A DNA stretch of 64,000 nt. Origin: Halomarinibacterium sp034670265. Lineage in GTDB: Bacteria > Bacteroidota > Bacteroidia > Flavobacteriales > Flavobacteriaceae. Both the position numbers and the translations under genes were made by a program. Location: contig JAXMNU010000003.1 in assembly GCA_034670265.1 (NCBI GenBank), positions 186,001 through 250,000 on the forward strand, read 5' to 3'. Positions 7,208 to 16,040 of this stretch are shown in pieces (position 1 is the first letter of the stretch; every line of letters starts with the position of its first letter). The notes under the pieces were generated by a model that did not search any database, was not told where the DNA came from, and was given only the letters and a program-made list of their open reading frames with translations.

Positions 7208-9781
7208 TTGAAGCGCTTACATAAAATTACCATTTTTTTACTCGCCGTTTTGCTTTTTGCAGCTTGCTCACGAAAGAAAAACACCTTTTTAAGTAGAAAT
7301 TATCATGCCGTTACCGCAGAGTACAATGCCATATATAATGGCGATGTGGCTTTAGCTGAAGGAAAGGAAGAATTAGCATTAACCTATCGGGATAATTTTT
7401 GGGAAATCTTACCTGTTGAGCGCATTGAGCTTAAAGAAGAGTTTACAAAACCAGGCGAGCAAACCAATCCAAAATTCAATAGAGCTGAAGAAAAAGCTGC
7501 GAAAGCTATTCAGAAACACTCTATTTACATTGATGGTAAGGAGTACAATCCACAAATAGACGAAGCCTATATGCTTTTGGGAAAAGCACGTTATTTTGAC
7601 GAACGTTATGTCCCGGCACAAGATGCATTCAATTTTATTTTAAATAGATATGCTACTAGTAATAATGTGAATGAAGCCAGAATGTGGAAGGCCAAAACCA
7701 ACATTAGAATGGGGAACGAAGAAGGCGCACTTGAAGAGTTAGCAGAATTAATTGAAAAGGAAGGATTAGAAGTAGAAGATTTAGCAGATGCGTCGGCAAT
7801 TATGGCGCAAGCGTATATTAACCTTGACACTTTGGAGGCGGCTTTACCACTTATTAAGACGGCTTCGGATTATGTTCGCGATAATGAATTAAAAGGAAGA
7901 TACACCTACATTAAAGGACAGATTTATAATCGCCTTGGAGAAAAAGACAGTGCCAATATGGCTTTTCAGGAAGTGATTGAATTAAACAGAAAATCTCCAC
8001 GAACCTATATGCTTAACTCGTATATGGAAATTGCACGTAATTTCGATTATGAAAAAGGAGACAAAGTTGCGTTTTTAGAATTGCTTCAAGATTTGGAAAA
8101 AAATCGTGAAAACAGACCTTTCTTAGACCTTATTTACAATCAGTTTGGGGAGTATTATCGCAACACGAAAAATGTGGATACTGCTATTATTTACTATAAT
8201 AAGTCTATTAAGAAATACTTAGAGAATGATCCATTACAAGCATTGAATTATTCTACACTTGCCGAAATTAGCTTTGATAGAGCACTTTATAGAAATGCAG
8301 GAAAGTATTATGATAGTACGCTTGCATTTCTTCCAGAAAATTCTCGCCCTTGGAGACGTATGAAGAAGAAATTGGATAATCTTGCAGATGTTATTAAATA
8401 TGAAGATATCGCTACTAGAAACGATTCAATTCTTAGCTTAGCTGGGATGTCAGAATCTCAACAATTGGCTTATTTTTCAGAATACACCAACAATTTAAAA
8501 GAACAATTACGTCAAGATTCTATTTCAAAAATTAAAGAAGAGAAGCAAATTGCCAACAAAGAATTTTACAAAAAGAATACATCTAAAAATAGTGAAGAAA
8601 ATGAAGGTGGAACCTTTTATTTCTACAATAGCTCCACGGCAGCCTATGGACGGGAGGAGTTTAGAAAAATTTGGGGCACACGAAAGCTACAAGATAATTG
8701 GAGGCTTTCAATGATTAATAGCAATACTATTTCTGAGGAAGAAAATAATATAGAATCTGCTATAGATGGAGCTACTAAGAGTGAATTATTAGACCCACAA
8801 ACCTATATTACTACCATTCCAAAAGATGAGAAAGTAATAGATAGCCTTACCAAGGATCGTAATTTTGCGTATTATCAATTAGGACTAATCTATAAGGAAA
8901 AGTTTAGAGAATATGGATTAGCAACTAATAGGTTGGAAAAGCTTTTAGGGTTTGGGCCAGAAGAACGATTGGTGCTACCTTCCAAGTATAACTTATATAA
9001 GATATACGATTTATTGGGGGATACTGTGCAAGCAGATAAGTGGAAGAATGATATTTTAAACAATCATTCGACCTCTCGTTATGCAGAAATTTTAAGAAAC
9101 CCTAACACCCAGTTAGAAACCGATGAGTCCAGCCCAGAGTTTAAATATAAAGCACTTTATGCCGAATTTGAAGCCTCTAAATATGACTACGTAATTGCAA
9201 CTTGCGATGAGTATCTCACTATTTATAATGGAAACGATATCGTACCTAAATTAGAAATGCTTAAAGCAACAGCTCTAGGTAGAAGAGATGGTTTTGAAGC
9301 CTATAAAAAAGCTGTTAATTTTGTGGCATTAAATTACCCATTAGCTCAAGAAGGAAAGGATGCACAAGAAATTTATACCAATGTATTACCAAAAATAGCA
9401 GGAAAGAATTTTATTGAAGATAAAGATGCAAGTACTTGGAAAATAGTGTATTCTTTTAATACTAGTGATCTTGAAAACGCAAAGAAACTTGAAAAGAAAT
9501 TAAACGAAGCCATTGTAGAGTATCATTATGAAACTAACATGAGTATATCTTTAGATTACTACAATCCCTCAACCTATTTTGTGATAATTCACGGATTAAA
9601 CACACGATTGGGAGGAAGAGGTTTTGCCGAAGTATTAAAAGAAAATAAAAAGTACAAAATAAAGCATCCTTTTTTTGAAATAGCCTCTGCCAATTATAAG
9701 ATAATTCAAATTCATAAAAACTTGGACTCTTACTTAGGCACAGATAAAATAACTGAAGAAAACAGTAATCCCCAAAAATAG
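7208..9781 (+). CDS. sprE: T9SS-associated TPR lipoprotein SprE (PorW)
   Basis: An 857-residue lipoprotein with a clear signal peptide and lipobox (LLFAAC, Cys20), followed by TPR-like helical repeats through most of the length and a conserved C-terminal domain. Size, signal and opening sequence (SRKKNTFLSRNYHAVTAEYN) fit SprE of Flavobacterium johnsoniae, the PorW homologue, an outer-membrane-anchored periplasmic protein needed for type IX secretion and gliding. The start is TTG at 7208; I checked upstream codons to about 7166 and found no ATG in frame. The bactofilin gene follows after 6 bases, then the ATP synthase genes. A -7-like TATCTTTA at 7148-7155 lacks a matching -33 element. Confidence 0.88.
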   Translation: MKRLHKITIFLLAVLLFAACSRKKNTFLSRNYHAVTAEYNAIYNGDVALAEGKEELALTYRDNFWEILPVERIELKEEFTKPGEQTNPKFNRAEEKAAKAIQKHSIYIDGKEYNPQIDEAYMLLGKARYFDERYVPAQDAFNFILNRYATSNNVNEARMWKAKTNIRMGNEEGALEELAELIEKEGLEVEDLADASAIMAQAYINLDTLEAALPLIKTASDYVRDNELKGRYTYIKGQIYNRLGEKDSANMAFQEVIELNRKSPRTYMLNSYMEIARNFDYEKGDKVAFLELLQDLEKNRENRPFLDLIYNQFGEYYRNTKNVDTAIIYYNKSIKKYLENDPLQALNYSTLAEISFDRALYRNAGKYYDSTLAFLPENSRPWRRMKKKLDNLADVIKYEDIATRNDSILSLAGMSESQQLAYFSEYTNNLKEQLRQDSISKIKEEKQIANKEFYKKNTSKNSEENEGGTFYFYNSSTAAYGREEFRKIWGTRKLQDNWRLSMINSNTISEEENNIESAIDGATKSELLDPQTYITTIPKDEKVIDSLTKDRNFAYYQLGLIYKEKFREYGLATNRLEKLLGFGPEERLVLPSKYNLYKIYDLLGDTVQADKWKNDILNNHSTSRYAEILRNPNTQLETDESSPEFKYKALYAEFEASKYDYVIATCDEYLTIYNGNDIVPKLEMLKATALGRRDGFEAYKKAVNFVALNYPLAQEGKDAQEIYTNVLPKIAGKNFIEDKDASTWKIVYSFNTSDLENAKKLEKKLNEAIVEYHYETNMSISLDYYNPSTYFVIIHGLNTRLGGRGFAEVLKENKKYKIKHPFFEIASANYKIIQIHKNLDSYLGTDKITEENSNPQK

Positions 9782-9787
9782 CAACCT

Positions 9788-10261
9788 ATGTTTTCAGACA
9801 AAAAAAACAAATACAGTATGGAACCAACTAGTAGTCAAAACAGAATAAACGAAGGAACCCAACTTAAAGGTGATATAGTTTCTGAAGGGTTTTTTAGAAT
9901 TGATGGTACTATTGAAGGAAATATAAGTAAACCTTCAAAAGTTGTCTTAGGAAAAACAGGTATTATAAAGGGGAAACTTATTTGCGATGATGCAGATATA
10001 GAAGGTCGTTTTGAAGGAAACCTGAATGTTTCTGGAACACTTACTTTAAAGGCAACTGCACATATAGAAGGAGAAGTAATTGTAGGGAAATTATCTGTTG
10101 AGCCCGGCGCAACATTTAATGCTACTTGTACGATGCACGGAACGCCCAAGGCAAAAATTTCTATGCCAGAAACACAAACTTCTGAAAGTTTAAAGACCAA
10201 AAACCATCCGTTTGACCGTACCCAAAGATCCCAAAAAGCAAAAGTCGAGCAGCAAAATTAA
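9788..10261 (+). CDS. Bactofilin (polymer-forming cytoskeletal protein)
   Basis: A 157-residue protein with a central right-handed beta-helix (about residues 20-120) made of short hydrophobic rungs such as GDIVSEGFFRIDGTIEGNI and AHIEGEVIVGKLSVEPGA. Flanking tails are disordered, and the C-terminal one is Lys/Gln-rich. Bactofilins polymerise without nucleotide on the inner membrane and place envelope machinery. The gene sits between sprE and atpZ: 6 bases after the former, overlapping the latter by 50 bp. The position suggests co-expression with the T9SS lipoprotein and the ATP synthase; a functional link is only inferred. Confidence 0.9.
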   Translation: MFSDKKNKYSMEPTSSQNRINEGTQLKGDIVSEGFFRIDGTIEGNISKPSKVVLGKTGIIKGKLICDDADIEGRFEGNLNVSGTLTLKATAHIEGEVIVGKLSVEPGATFNATCTMHGTPKAKISMPETQTSESLKTKNHPFDRTQRSQKAKVEQQN

Positions 10262-10454
10262 TAGCTACGCAAAGTATTCTGGCATAGCTTTTCAAATGAT
10301 TGCTGTTATTGCTATAGGGTGTTATGGCGGTGTAAAATTGGACGAGAAATTTCCAAATAAATATTCAGTATTTACGATATTTTGTAGCCTACTTTCAGTA
10401 GGAATAGCCACGTATATCGCTATAAGACAAGTAGGAAATGATTCAAAAAAATAA
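10212..10454 (+). CDS. atpZ: AtpZ/AtpI family protein
   Basis: An 80-residue protein with a Lys-rich N-terminus and two membrane helices (about residues 23-43 and 52-72) separated by GGVKLDEKFPN, the usual AtpZ/AtpI hairpin. The family assists c-ring assembly or Mg2+/Ca2+ handling at the F1Fo ATP synthase. It starts with TTG at 10212 inside the bactofilin gene, a 50-bp overlap. No ATG precedes the first membrane helix, and homologues carry a similar basic N-terminus, so I accept TTG. The atp structural genes begin about 470 bp downstream. Confidence 0.82.
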   Translation: MTVPKDPKKQKSSSKINSYAKYSGIAFQMIAVIAIGCYGGVKLDEKFPNKYSVFTIFCSLLSVGIATYIAIRQVGNDSKK

Positions 10455-10460
10455 ATTGCA

Positions 10461-10856
10461 ATGAACAAAGAACTAATTAGTTTTTTAGGAAAGTGGTTAG
10501 CATTTTCAATTATACTATATGTGGTTCATTACTATGTGTTATTTCAGATTGCTTCAGAAAATGAATATTATTTTCCACTGTGGAGCATCTATGTGTTTAA
10601 TTCGGTTTTAGCTTTTATCGTTTATTTTTTTGTTAAAAGACAATTTAAAAAATCCTCAGAAAAAACCTACCAAACCTTTTTAATTTTCACCATGGTAAAA
10701 ATGGGACTTGCTATAGTGTTTCTGCTCCCTTTGTTCCTTGGAAAATCTAATTTTCCAAAGGCCGAAGCCTTCAATTTTTTTATCCCATATTTTTTGTTTT
10801 TGGCTTTTGAAATCTTTAGTCTTAATAAATTTTTTCAGGCTCCTAAAACAAAGTAA
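10461..10856 (+). CDS. Four-helix membrane protein preceding atpB (DUF6168-like)
   Basis: A 131-residue integral membrane protein with four predicted helices (about residues 10-30, 40-60, 73-93 and 103-123) and no catalytic motif. It starts 6 bases after atpZ. It resembles the small protein often annotated DUF6168 before atpB in flavobacteria. Its place in the operon is that of AtpI in other bacteria, so an accessory role in Fo assembly is a reasonable guess, supported only by position. Confidence 0.7.
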   Translation: MNKELISFLGKWLAFSIILYVVHYYVLFQIASENEYYFPLWSIYVFNSVLAFIVYFFVKRQFKKSSEKTYQTFLIFTMVKMGLAIVFLLPLFLGKSNFPKAEAFNFFIPYFLFLAFEIFSLNKFFQAPKTK

Positions 10857-10863
10857 TTTTTGG

Positions 10864-10894
10864 TTTGTCAATTCATTTACTATTAGTACATTTG
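10864..10894 (+). promoter_or_regulatory. Promoter of the atpB-E-F-H-A-G operon
   Basis: TTTG at 10864-10867 and TACATTTG at 10887-10894 are separated by exactly 19 bp, a full match to the Bacteroidota consensus. The predicted start near 10900 leaves a leader of about 25 nt before the TTG codon of atpB. The ATP synthase genes can therefore be transcribed independently of sprE and the bactofilin gene. Confidence 0.8.
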
Positions 10895-10925
10895 CACCGA
10901 ATTTCAGGAACGCAAAAGCACTACA

Positions 10926-12017
10926 TTGAAAACATCGAAATTTAGTATCAATAGAAACCTCCTTTTAGGAGCATTTTTTTTACTCTCAATTTTTGCTGCT
11001 AAAGCAAGTTCAATTACCAAGGATAAAGATTCCTCTAGTGAAAAGGAATTTGACACAAAAGAACTTATTTTTCATCACATTACCGATAGTCATAGCTTCC
11101 ACATTGCTGGAGATTTAGCACTTCCCTTACCCGTTATTTTATGGACTGAAAATGGTCTCGTAACTTTTATGTCTAGTGAATTTCATCACGATGTAGACGG
11201 TAAAACGATTGTAGAAAAGAACGGGTTGAAATTTGTGAATGTACACGAAAAAATATATCAACTAGATGCAGGAGCTAATAGCGTCACTTTCGATGCTGAA
11301 CACCATCCAACGAATGCTAAAAAACCACTAAATATTTCCATTACTAAGAACGTCTTTTCGATGTTCTTATCTATAGCATTTATATTATTAATTTTCTTAC
11401 TAAGCGCAAGGTCTTATAAAAGATCAAATAATAATATGCCATCTGGGATTGGTAAGTTTATGGAGCCTATTATCTTATTTATTAGAGATGAGGTGGCCAT
11501 ACCCAATATAGGAGAGAAACACTATGGGCGTTATATGCCATTTTTGTTGACACTGTTCTTCTTTATTTGGATTAATAACGTAATAGGGCTAATTCCCTTT
11601 TTCCCTTTTAGTAGTAACTTAAGTGGTAATATTGCCTTTACGGTTACCTTAGCCTTGCTTACTTTTATCATTACATTATTTAGTAGTAAAAAATATTATT
11701 GGAAGCATATGCTTTGGATGCCTGGATTACCAGTGCCAATGAAGTTGTTTTTAGCTCCAATCGAGTTTATGGGCATGTTTATTAAGCCTATAGCACTAAC
11801 CATACGTTTGTTTGCAAATATCACTGCCGGACACATTATCGTACTGAGTTTAATTTCATTAACCTTTATTTTCAAAAACTATTTTGTTGGCGTTGGTTCG
11901 GTAATATTTGTAGTTTTCATTAGCGTGATTGAAGTTTTAGTTGTTGCAATACAGGCATACATATTTACAATGCTTTCGGCATTGTATTTTGGACAAGCAT
12001 TAGAAGAAGAACATTAA
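10926..12017 (+). CDS. atpB: ATP synthase Fo subunit a
   Basis: A 363-residue protein: signal-like N-terminus (residues 1-27), a periplasmic extension of roughly 110 residues rich in His/Asp, then the subunit a core of several membrane helices. The key segment KPIALTIRLFANITAGHI holds the essential Arg of the proton channel. Bacteroidota a subunits commonly carry this long N-terminal region. The start is TTG at 10926: the upstream frame is closed by TAG at 10884-10886 and no ATG is available. It follows a consensus promoter and is 22 bases before atpE. Confidence 0.95.
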   Translation: MKTSKFSINRNLLLGAFFLLSIFAAKASSITKDKDSSSEKEFDTKELIFHHITDSHSFHIAGDLALPLPVILWTENGLVTFMSSEFHHDVDGKTIVEKNGLKFVNVHEKIYQLDAGANSVTFDAEHHPTNAKKPLNISITKNVFSMFLSIAFILLIFLLSARSYKRSNNNMPSGIGKFMEPIILFIRDEVAIPNIGEKHYGRYMPFLLTLFFFIWINNVIGLIPFFPFSSNLSGNIAFTVTLALLTFIITLFSSKKYYWKHMLWMPGLPVPMKLFLAPIEFMGMFIKPIALTIRLFANITAGHIIVLSLISLTFIFKNYFVGVGSVIFVVFISVIEVLVVAIQAYIFTMLSALYFGQALEEEH

Positions 12018-12039
12018 TTAATTTTTAAATATATAAACT

Positions 12040-12282
12040 ATGAGTTTAGCATTAGTACAAGAAGCCGTAGCAAACTATGGAGCATTTGCAGCAATTGGAG
12101 CTGGTCTTGCAGCCATTGGTGGTGGTATCGGTGTAGGTAAAATTGGTGGGGCAGCTATGGAAGCCATGGCGCGTCAACCAGAGATGCAAGGAAAACTGCA
12201 AGGTTCTGCAATCGTATTGATTGCATTTATCGAAGCGGTAGCACTTTTTGGTGTGGTAGTATCTTTCCTTGTTGCAGGATAA
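12040..12282 (+). CDS. atpE: ATP synthase Fo subunit c
   Basis: An 80-residue hairpin of two membrane helices joined by the polar loop ARQPEMQGKL. Helix 1 contains the packing motif GGGIGVGKIGGAA, and helix 2 carries the proton-binding Glu in ALIAFIEAVALFG. It forms the rotary c ring. No Na+-type ligand set is evident, so the ring is probably proton-driven. A strong hairpin follows the stop codon, where differential expression of the multi-copy c subunit would be useful. Confidence 0.96.
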   Translation: MSLALVQEAVANYGAFAAIGAGLAAIGGGIGVGKIGGAAMEAMARQPEMQGKLQGSAIVLIAFIEAVALFGVVVSFLVAG

Positions 12283-12293
12283 ACAATAAACAA

Positions 12294-12316
12294 AGGCGCA
12301 ACGGTTGGTTGCGCCT
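12294..12316 (+). ncRNA. Intercistronic stem-loop between atpE and atpF
   Basis: AGGCGCAAC at 12294-12302 and GTTGCGCCT at 12308-12316 form a perfect 9-bp stem with a 5-nt loop. It lies 12 bases after the atpE stop and is followed by AGTTTTGTATTT, not an unbroken T run. It could act as a partial terminator or as a 3' protector of the atpBE part of the message. Confidence 0.7.
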
Positions 12317-12353
12317 AGTTTTGTATTTAAATTAATTAGATTAAAACAAAAGT

Positions 12354-12848
12354 ATGGAATTAATTACTCCAGAATTCGGACTTATTTTTTGGACAGGAAT
12401 ATCGTTCTTGATCTTACTTTTCATTCTTAAAAAGTTTGCGTGGAAACCAATTTTAAATTCGGTGAACACAAGAGAACAATCTATTAAAGATGCTCTTGCT
12501 GCTGCAGAAGCTGCAAAGCGTGAAATGGAAAATCTTACGGCAGACAATGAGCGTATTTTAAAAGAAGCTCGTGCCGAAAGAGAAACCTTGTTAAAAGAAG
12601 CAAGAGAGATTAAGACCAAGATGATTGCTGATGCTGAAGAAGATGCAAAGTCAAAAGCAGATAAATTAATTGCTAATGCACAAGCAGCCATAGAAACTGA
12701 AAAGAAAGCGGCTATTTCTGAATTGAAAGCACAAGTTGCTAACCTTTCACTTGATATAGCTGAAAAAGTAGTTAAAGCAGAACTTTCCAACAAAGACAAG
12801 CAATTAAAATTGGTTGAGGATATGTTGGGTGATGCCAAACTAAACTAA
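12354..12848 (+). CDS. atpF: ATP synthase Fo subunit b
   Basis: A 164-residue protein with one N-terminal membrane helix (residues about 6-27, GLIFWTGISFLILLFILKKF) and then a long Ala/Glu/Lys coiled coil, the peripheral stalk that links Fo to F1. It lies 71 bases after atpE, behind a strong stem-loop, and 7 bases before atpH. Length is normal for the family. Confidence 0.95.
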   Translation: MELITPEFGLIFWTGISFLILLFILKKFAWKPILNSVNTREQSIKDALAAAEAAKREMENLTADNERILKEARAERETLLKEAREIKTKMIADAEEDAKSKADKLIANAQAAIETEKKAAISELKAQVANLSLDIAEKVVKAELSNKDKQLKLVEDMLGDAKLN

Positions 12849-12855
12849 GGAAGAA

Positions 12856-13398
12856 ATGAGCGGAAGCAAAACAGGGATTCGATACGCAAAAGCAGTGTTG
12901 CAACAAGCAACCGAAGCAGGAAATGCCAAGGAAGTTTTTGCAGATATGCAGGACATCGCTACTACCTTAACAAATAGTAAAGAGCTTAGAGTTGTATTAC
13001 AAAGTCCAGTAATTAAGGGGGAAGACAAAAAAGAAGCCCTTTTAAAAATATTCAAATTACAATCTAAAGCGACACATTCATTGATTGAAGTTTTAATTTC
13101 AAACCACAGAATCAATCAATTAGGGAACGTAGCTAGTGCTTATACTACTTTGTACAATGATGCAAAAGGAGTAAAGAGCGCTAAAGTTACTACTGCAGTT
13201 CCCCTTTCAGAAAGTTTAGAAAAGCAAGTGTTGGCAAAAGTGGAAGAACTTACGGGAAGTAAAAGCGTCACTTTAGAGAATGAAATCGATGAATCTATTA
13301 TAGGAGGGTTTATCCTTCGAGTAGGGGATTTACAATACAATGCAAGCATTGCAAACCAATTAGGAAATTTAAAAAGAGAATTTAGTAAAAGTTTATAA
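12856..13398 (+). CDS. atpH: ATP synthase F1 subunit delta
   Basis: A 180-residue delta subunit (OSCP family). The helical N-terminal domain begins GIRYAKAVLQQATE, and the C-terminal domain has the conserved end ESIIGGFILRVGD followed by a basic tail. It caps F1 and binds the b-stalk. It begins 7 bases after atpF and is followed by atpA after 38 bases. Confidence 0.95.
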   Translation: MSGSKTGIRYAKAVLQQATEAGNAKEVFADMQDIATTLTNSKELRVVLQSPVIKGEDKKEALLKIFKLQSKATHSLIEVLISNHRINQLGNVASAYTTLYNDAKGVKSAKVTTAVPLSESLEKQVLAKVEELTGSKSVTLENEIDESIIGGFILRVGDLQYNASIANQLGNLKREFSKSL

Positions 13399-13436
13399 AA
13401 CCATTTGGCATCAAGCCAAAACATAGATACAAAAAA

Positions 13437-15014
13437 ATGGCAGAAGTTAAACCAGCTGAAGTTTCAGCAATCTTAAAACAACAACTATCAGGTTTTGAAG
13501 CAACTGCTTCATTAGACGAAGTAGGAACTGTTCTTACTGTTGGAGATGGTATTGCACGTGTGTATGGACTTTCCAATGCACAATACGGAGAATTGGTAGA
13601 ATTTGAAAACGGTCTTGAAGGAATTGTATTAAACCTTGAAGAAGACAACGTTGGTGTGGTACTTTTAGGTCCTTCAAAAGAAATTAAAGAAGGAGCAACT
13701 GTAAAACGTACACAGCGTATTGCTTCTATTAATGTTGGTGAAGGTATTGTAGGTCGTGTGGTAAATACACTTGGACAACCTATCGATGGTAAAGGACCAA
13801 TTGAAGGGAAAACCTACGAAATGCCACTTGAGCGTAAAGCACCTGGGGTTATCTTCCGTCAGCCAGTTAACGAGCCGCTTCAAACAGGAATTAAATCTAT
13901 CGATGCCATGATTCCTATTGGAAGAGGGCAAAGAGAGCTAGTAATTGGAGACCGTCAAACTGGAAAAACAACTGTTTGTATCGATACCATTTTGAATCAA
14001 AAAGAATTTTTTGACGCAGGGGAACCTGTGTATTGTATATATGTTGCTATTGGACAAAAAGCTTCAACGGTTGCAAACATTGCAAAAGTATTGGAAGATA
14101 AAGGAGCGCTTGCTTATACTACTATTGTAGCAGCAAATGCTTCAGATCCAGCTCCTATGCAAGTTTATGCTCCATTTGCTGGAGCGGCTATTGGAGAGTA
14201 CTTCCGTGACTCTGGTCGTCCTGCTTTAATTATCTATGATGATTTATCAAAACAAGCAGTAGCTTACCGTGAGGTGTCTTTATTATTACGTCGTCCACCA
14301 GGACGTGAGGCGTACCCTGGAGATGTTTTCTACCTTCACTCAAGATTGTTGGAGCGTGCAGCAAAAGTAATTGCTGATGATGCTATTGCAGCAGATATGA
14401 ATGACCTTCCAGAGTCTTTAAAAGGAATTGTAAAAGGAGGAGGTTCTCTAACAGCATTACCTATTATTGAAACACAAGCAGGAGACGTTTCGGCATATAT
14501 CCCAACCAACGTAATTTCGATTACTGATGGACAGATATTCTTAGAATCGGATTTATTTAACTCTGGGGTTCGTCCTGCGATTAACGTAGGTATATCAGTA
14601 TCTCGTGTGGGAGGTTCTGCACAGATTAAATCGATGAAGAAAGTAGCAGGTACGTTAAAACTTGACCAAGCACAGTTCCGTGAACTAGAAGCGTTTGCGA
14701 AGTTTGGTTCTGACCTTGATGCTGCAACGATGAATGTAATTTCAAAAGGACAACGAAACGTTGAAATTTTAAAGCAAGCGCAAAACGATCCTTTTAAAGT
14801 AGAAGATCAGGTTGCTATTATTTATGCAGGTTCAAAAAACCTATTACGTAATGTGCCGGTAGAAAAAGTAAAAGAATTTGAAAGAGATTATATAGAATTA
14901 TTGAACGCTAAGCATAGAAGTACACTTGATGACCTTAAAGCCGGTAAACTAACCGATGAGGTAATCGATGTGTTAACTTCGGTAGCAAAAGATCTTTCAT
15001 CAAGATATAACTAA
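13437..15014 (+). CDS. atpA: ATP synthase F1 subunit alpha
   Basis: A 525-residue F1 alpha subunit: beta-barrel domain, nucleotide-binding domain with P-loop GDRQTGKT (about residues 172-179), the LIIYDDLSKQAVAYREVSLL block, the alpha/beta signature region around PGREAYPGDVFYLHSRLLER, and a C-terminal helical domain. It is non-catalytic in the hexamer and pairs with beta, which is not encoded in this window. A hairpin follows the stop before atpG. Confidence 0.97.
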   Translation: MAEVKPAEVSAILKQQLSGFEATASLDEVGTVLTVGDGIARVYGLSNAQYGELVEFENGLEGIVLNLEEDNVGVVLLGPSKEIKEGATVKRTQRIASINVGEGIVGRVVNTLGQPIDGKGPIEGKTYEMPLERKAPGVIFRQPVNEPLQTGIKSIDAMIPIGRGQRELVIGDRQTGKTTVCIDTILNQKEFFDAGEPVYCIYVAIGQKASTVANIAKVLEDKGALAYTTIVAANASDPAPMQVYAPFAGAAIGEYFRDSGRPALIIYDDLSKQAVAYREVSLLLRRPPGREAYPGDVFYLHSRLLERAAKVIADDAIAADMNDLPESLKGIVKGGGSLTALPIIETQAGDVSAYIPTNVISITDGQIFLESDLFNSGVRPAINVGISVSRVGGSAQIKSMKKVAGTLKLDQAQFRELEAFAKFGSDLDAATMNVISKGQRNVEILKQAQNDPFKVEDQVAIIYAGSKNLLRNVPVEKVKEFERDYIELLNAKHRSTLDDLKAGKLTDEVIDVLTSVAKDLSSRYN

Positions 15015-15023
15015 TAAATGATT

Positions 15024-15062
15024 TTCTCCAATCTCTCTTTGTAGAGGTTGGAGAATGTTTTT
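15024..15062 (+). ncRNA. Intercistronic terminator-like hairpin between atpA and atpG
   Basis: The arms at 15024-15036 and 15043-15055 pair over 13 positions, with one G-U pair and a 6-nt loop, followed by TGTTTTT. This resembles a rho-independent terminator but lies inside the operon, 9 bases after the atpA stop and 20 bases before atpG. It may attenuate read-through into atpG or stabilise the upstream message. Confidence 0.65.
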
Positions 15063-15082
15063 CAGCTTAACTCAAAAGAGAA

Positions 15083-15952
15083 ATGGCGAATCTTAAAGAA
15101 ATTAGAAATAGAATCACTTCGGTAAGCTCAACGATGCAGATTACCAGTGCCATGAAAATGGTATCTGCTGCCAAGTTGAAAAAGGCACAAGATGCTATTA
15201 CCGCGATGAGACCTTATTCTGAAACACTTACTAAGCTACTTCAAAACTTAAGTGCAACCTTAGAGGGGGACAGCGGAAGTAAATTTGCAGAGCAACGTGA
15301 AGTGAATAATGTTTTGGTTGTTGCCATTACATCTAACCGTGGATTGGCAGGAGCTTTCAATAGTAATATTGTAAAAGAATGCAGAAGAAGCCTTTCTGAA
15401 GTCTATAAAGGAAAGAAAGTTCAGTTTGTAACACTTGGTAAAAAGGGAAATGACATTTTAAAGAAAACAGGAAACGTTGTTGAAAATAACAATGCCATTT
15501 TTGATGATCTTACTTTTGAAAATTCAGCAGATTTAGCAGAAAAACTCATGGCTATGTATTCCGAAGGGAAATATGATAAAATTGTCCTTGTATATAACAA
15601 CTTTAAGAATGCCGCAACACAAGTTGTGATGCACGAGCAGTATTTGCCCATTGAATCTTTGAAAAATGACGATGCCGAAACAAAAACAACTACCGATTAC
15701 ATTTTTGAACCTTCAAAAGAAAAAATAGTAGAAGAATTAATCCCTAAAATGCTTAAAACACAGTTGTTTAAAGCATTGAGAGATAGCGTTGCAAGTGAAC
15801 ACGGGGCACGTATGACAGCGATGCACAAAGCAACCGACAATGCGACCGAGTTACGTGACGAATTAAAACTTCAGTACAACAAAGCACGTCAAGCTGCCAT
15901 TACAGGAGAAATATTGGAAATTGTAGGAGGAGCAGAAGCACTTGCTGGATAA
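15083..15952 (+). CDS. atpG: ATP synthase F1 subunit gamma
   Basis: A 289-residue gamma subunit, the central rotor shaft. The N-terminal helix has ITSVSSTMQITSAMKMVSAA, the middle is a Rossmann-like domain (VVAITSNRGLAGAFNSNI), and the C-terminal helix has the conserved block DNATELRDELKLQYNKARQA. It is the last gene of the cluster; a strong terminator follows 19 bases after the stop. The beta and epsilon genes (atpD, atpC) are absent and must lie elsewhere. Confidence 0.96.
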   Translation: MANLKEIRNRITSVSSTMQITSAMKMVSAAKLKKAQDAITAMRPYSETLTKLLQNLSATLEGDSGSKFAEQREVNNVLVVAITSNRGLAGAFNSNIVKECRRSLSEVYKGKKVQFVTLGKKGNDILKKTGNVVENNNAIFDDLTFENSADLAEKLMAMYSEGKYDKIVLVYNNFKNAATQVVMHEQYLPIESLKNDDAETKTTTDYIFEPSKEKIVEELIPKMLKTQLFKALRDSVASEHGARMTAMHKATDNATELRDELKLQYNKARQAAITGEILEIVGGAEALAG

Positions 15953-15971
15953 TATTGCTTAGTAAAGTAAT

Positions 15972-16002
15972 AAAAACCTTCCGCCCAAAACGGAAGGTTT
16001 TT
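15972..16002 (+). terminator. Rho-independent terminator of the atp operon
   Basis: A 12-bp perfect stem, AAAAACCTTCCG at 15972-15983 and CGGAAGGTTTTT at 15991-16002, has a 7-nt loop and runs into more T residues. It lies just after atpG. Confidence 0.92.
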
Positions 16003-16040
16003 TTATACCTTTATGGCAAGACTTTTGATTTATATACATC

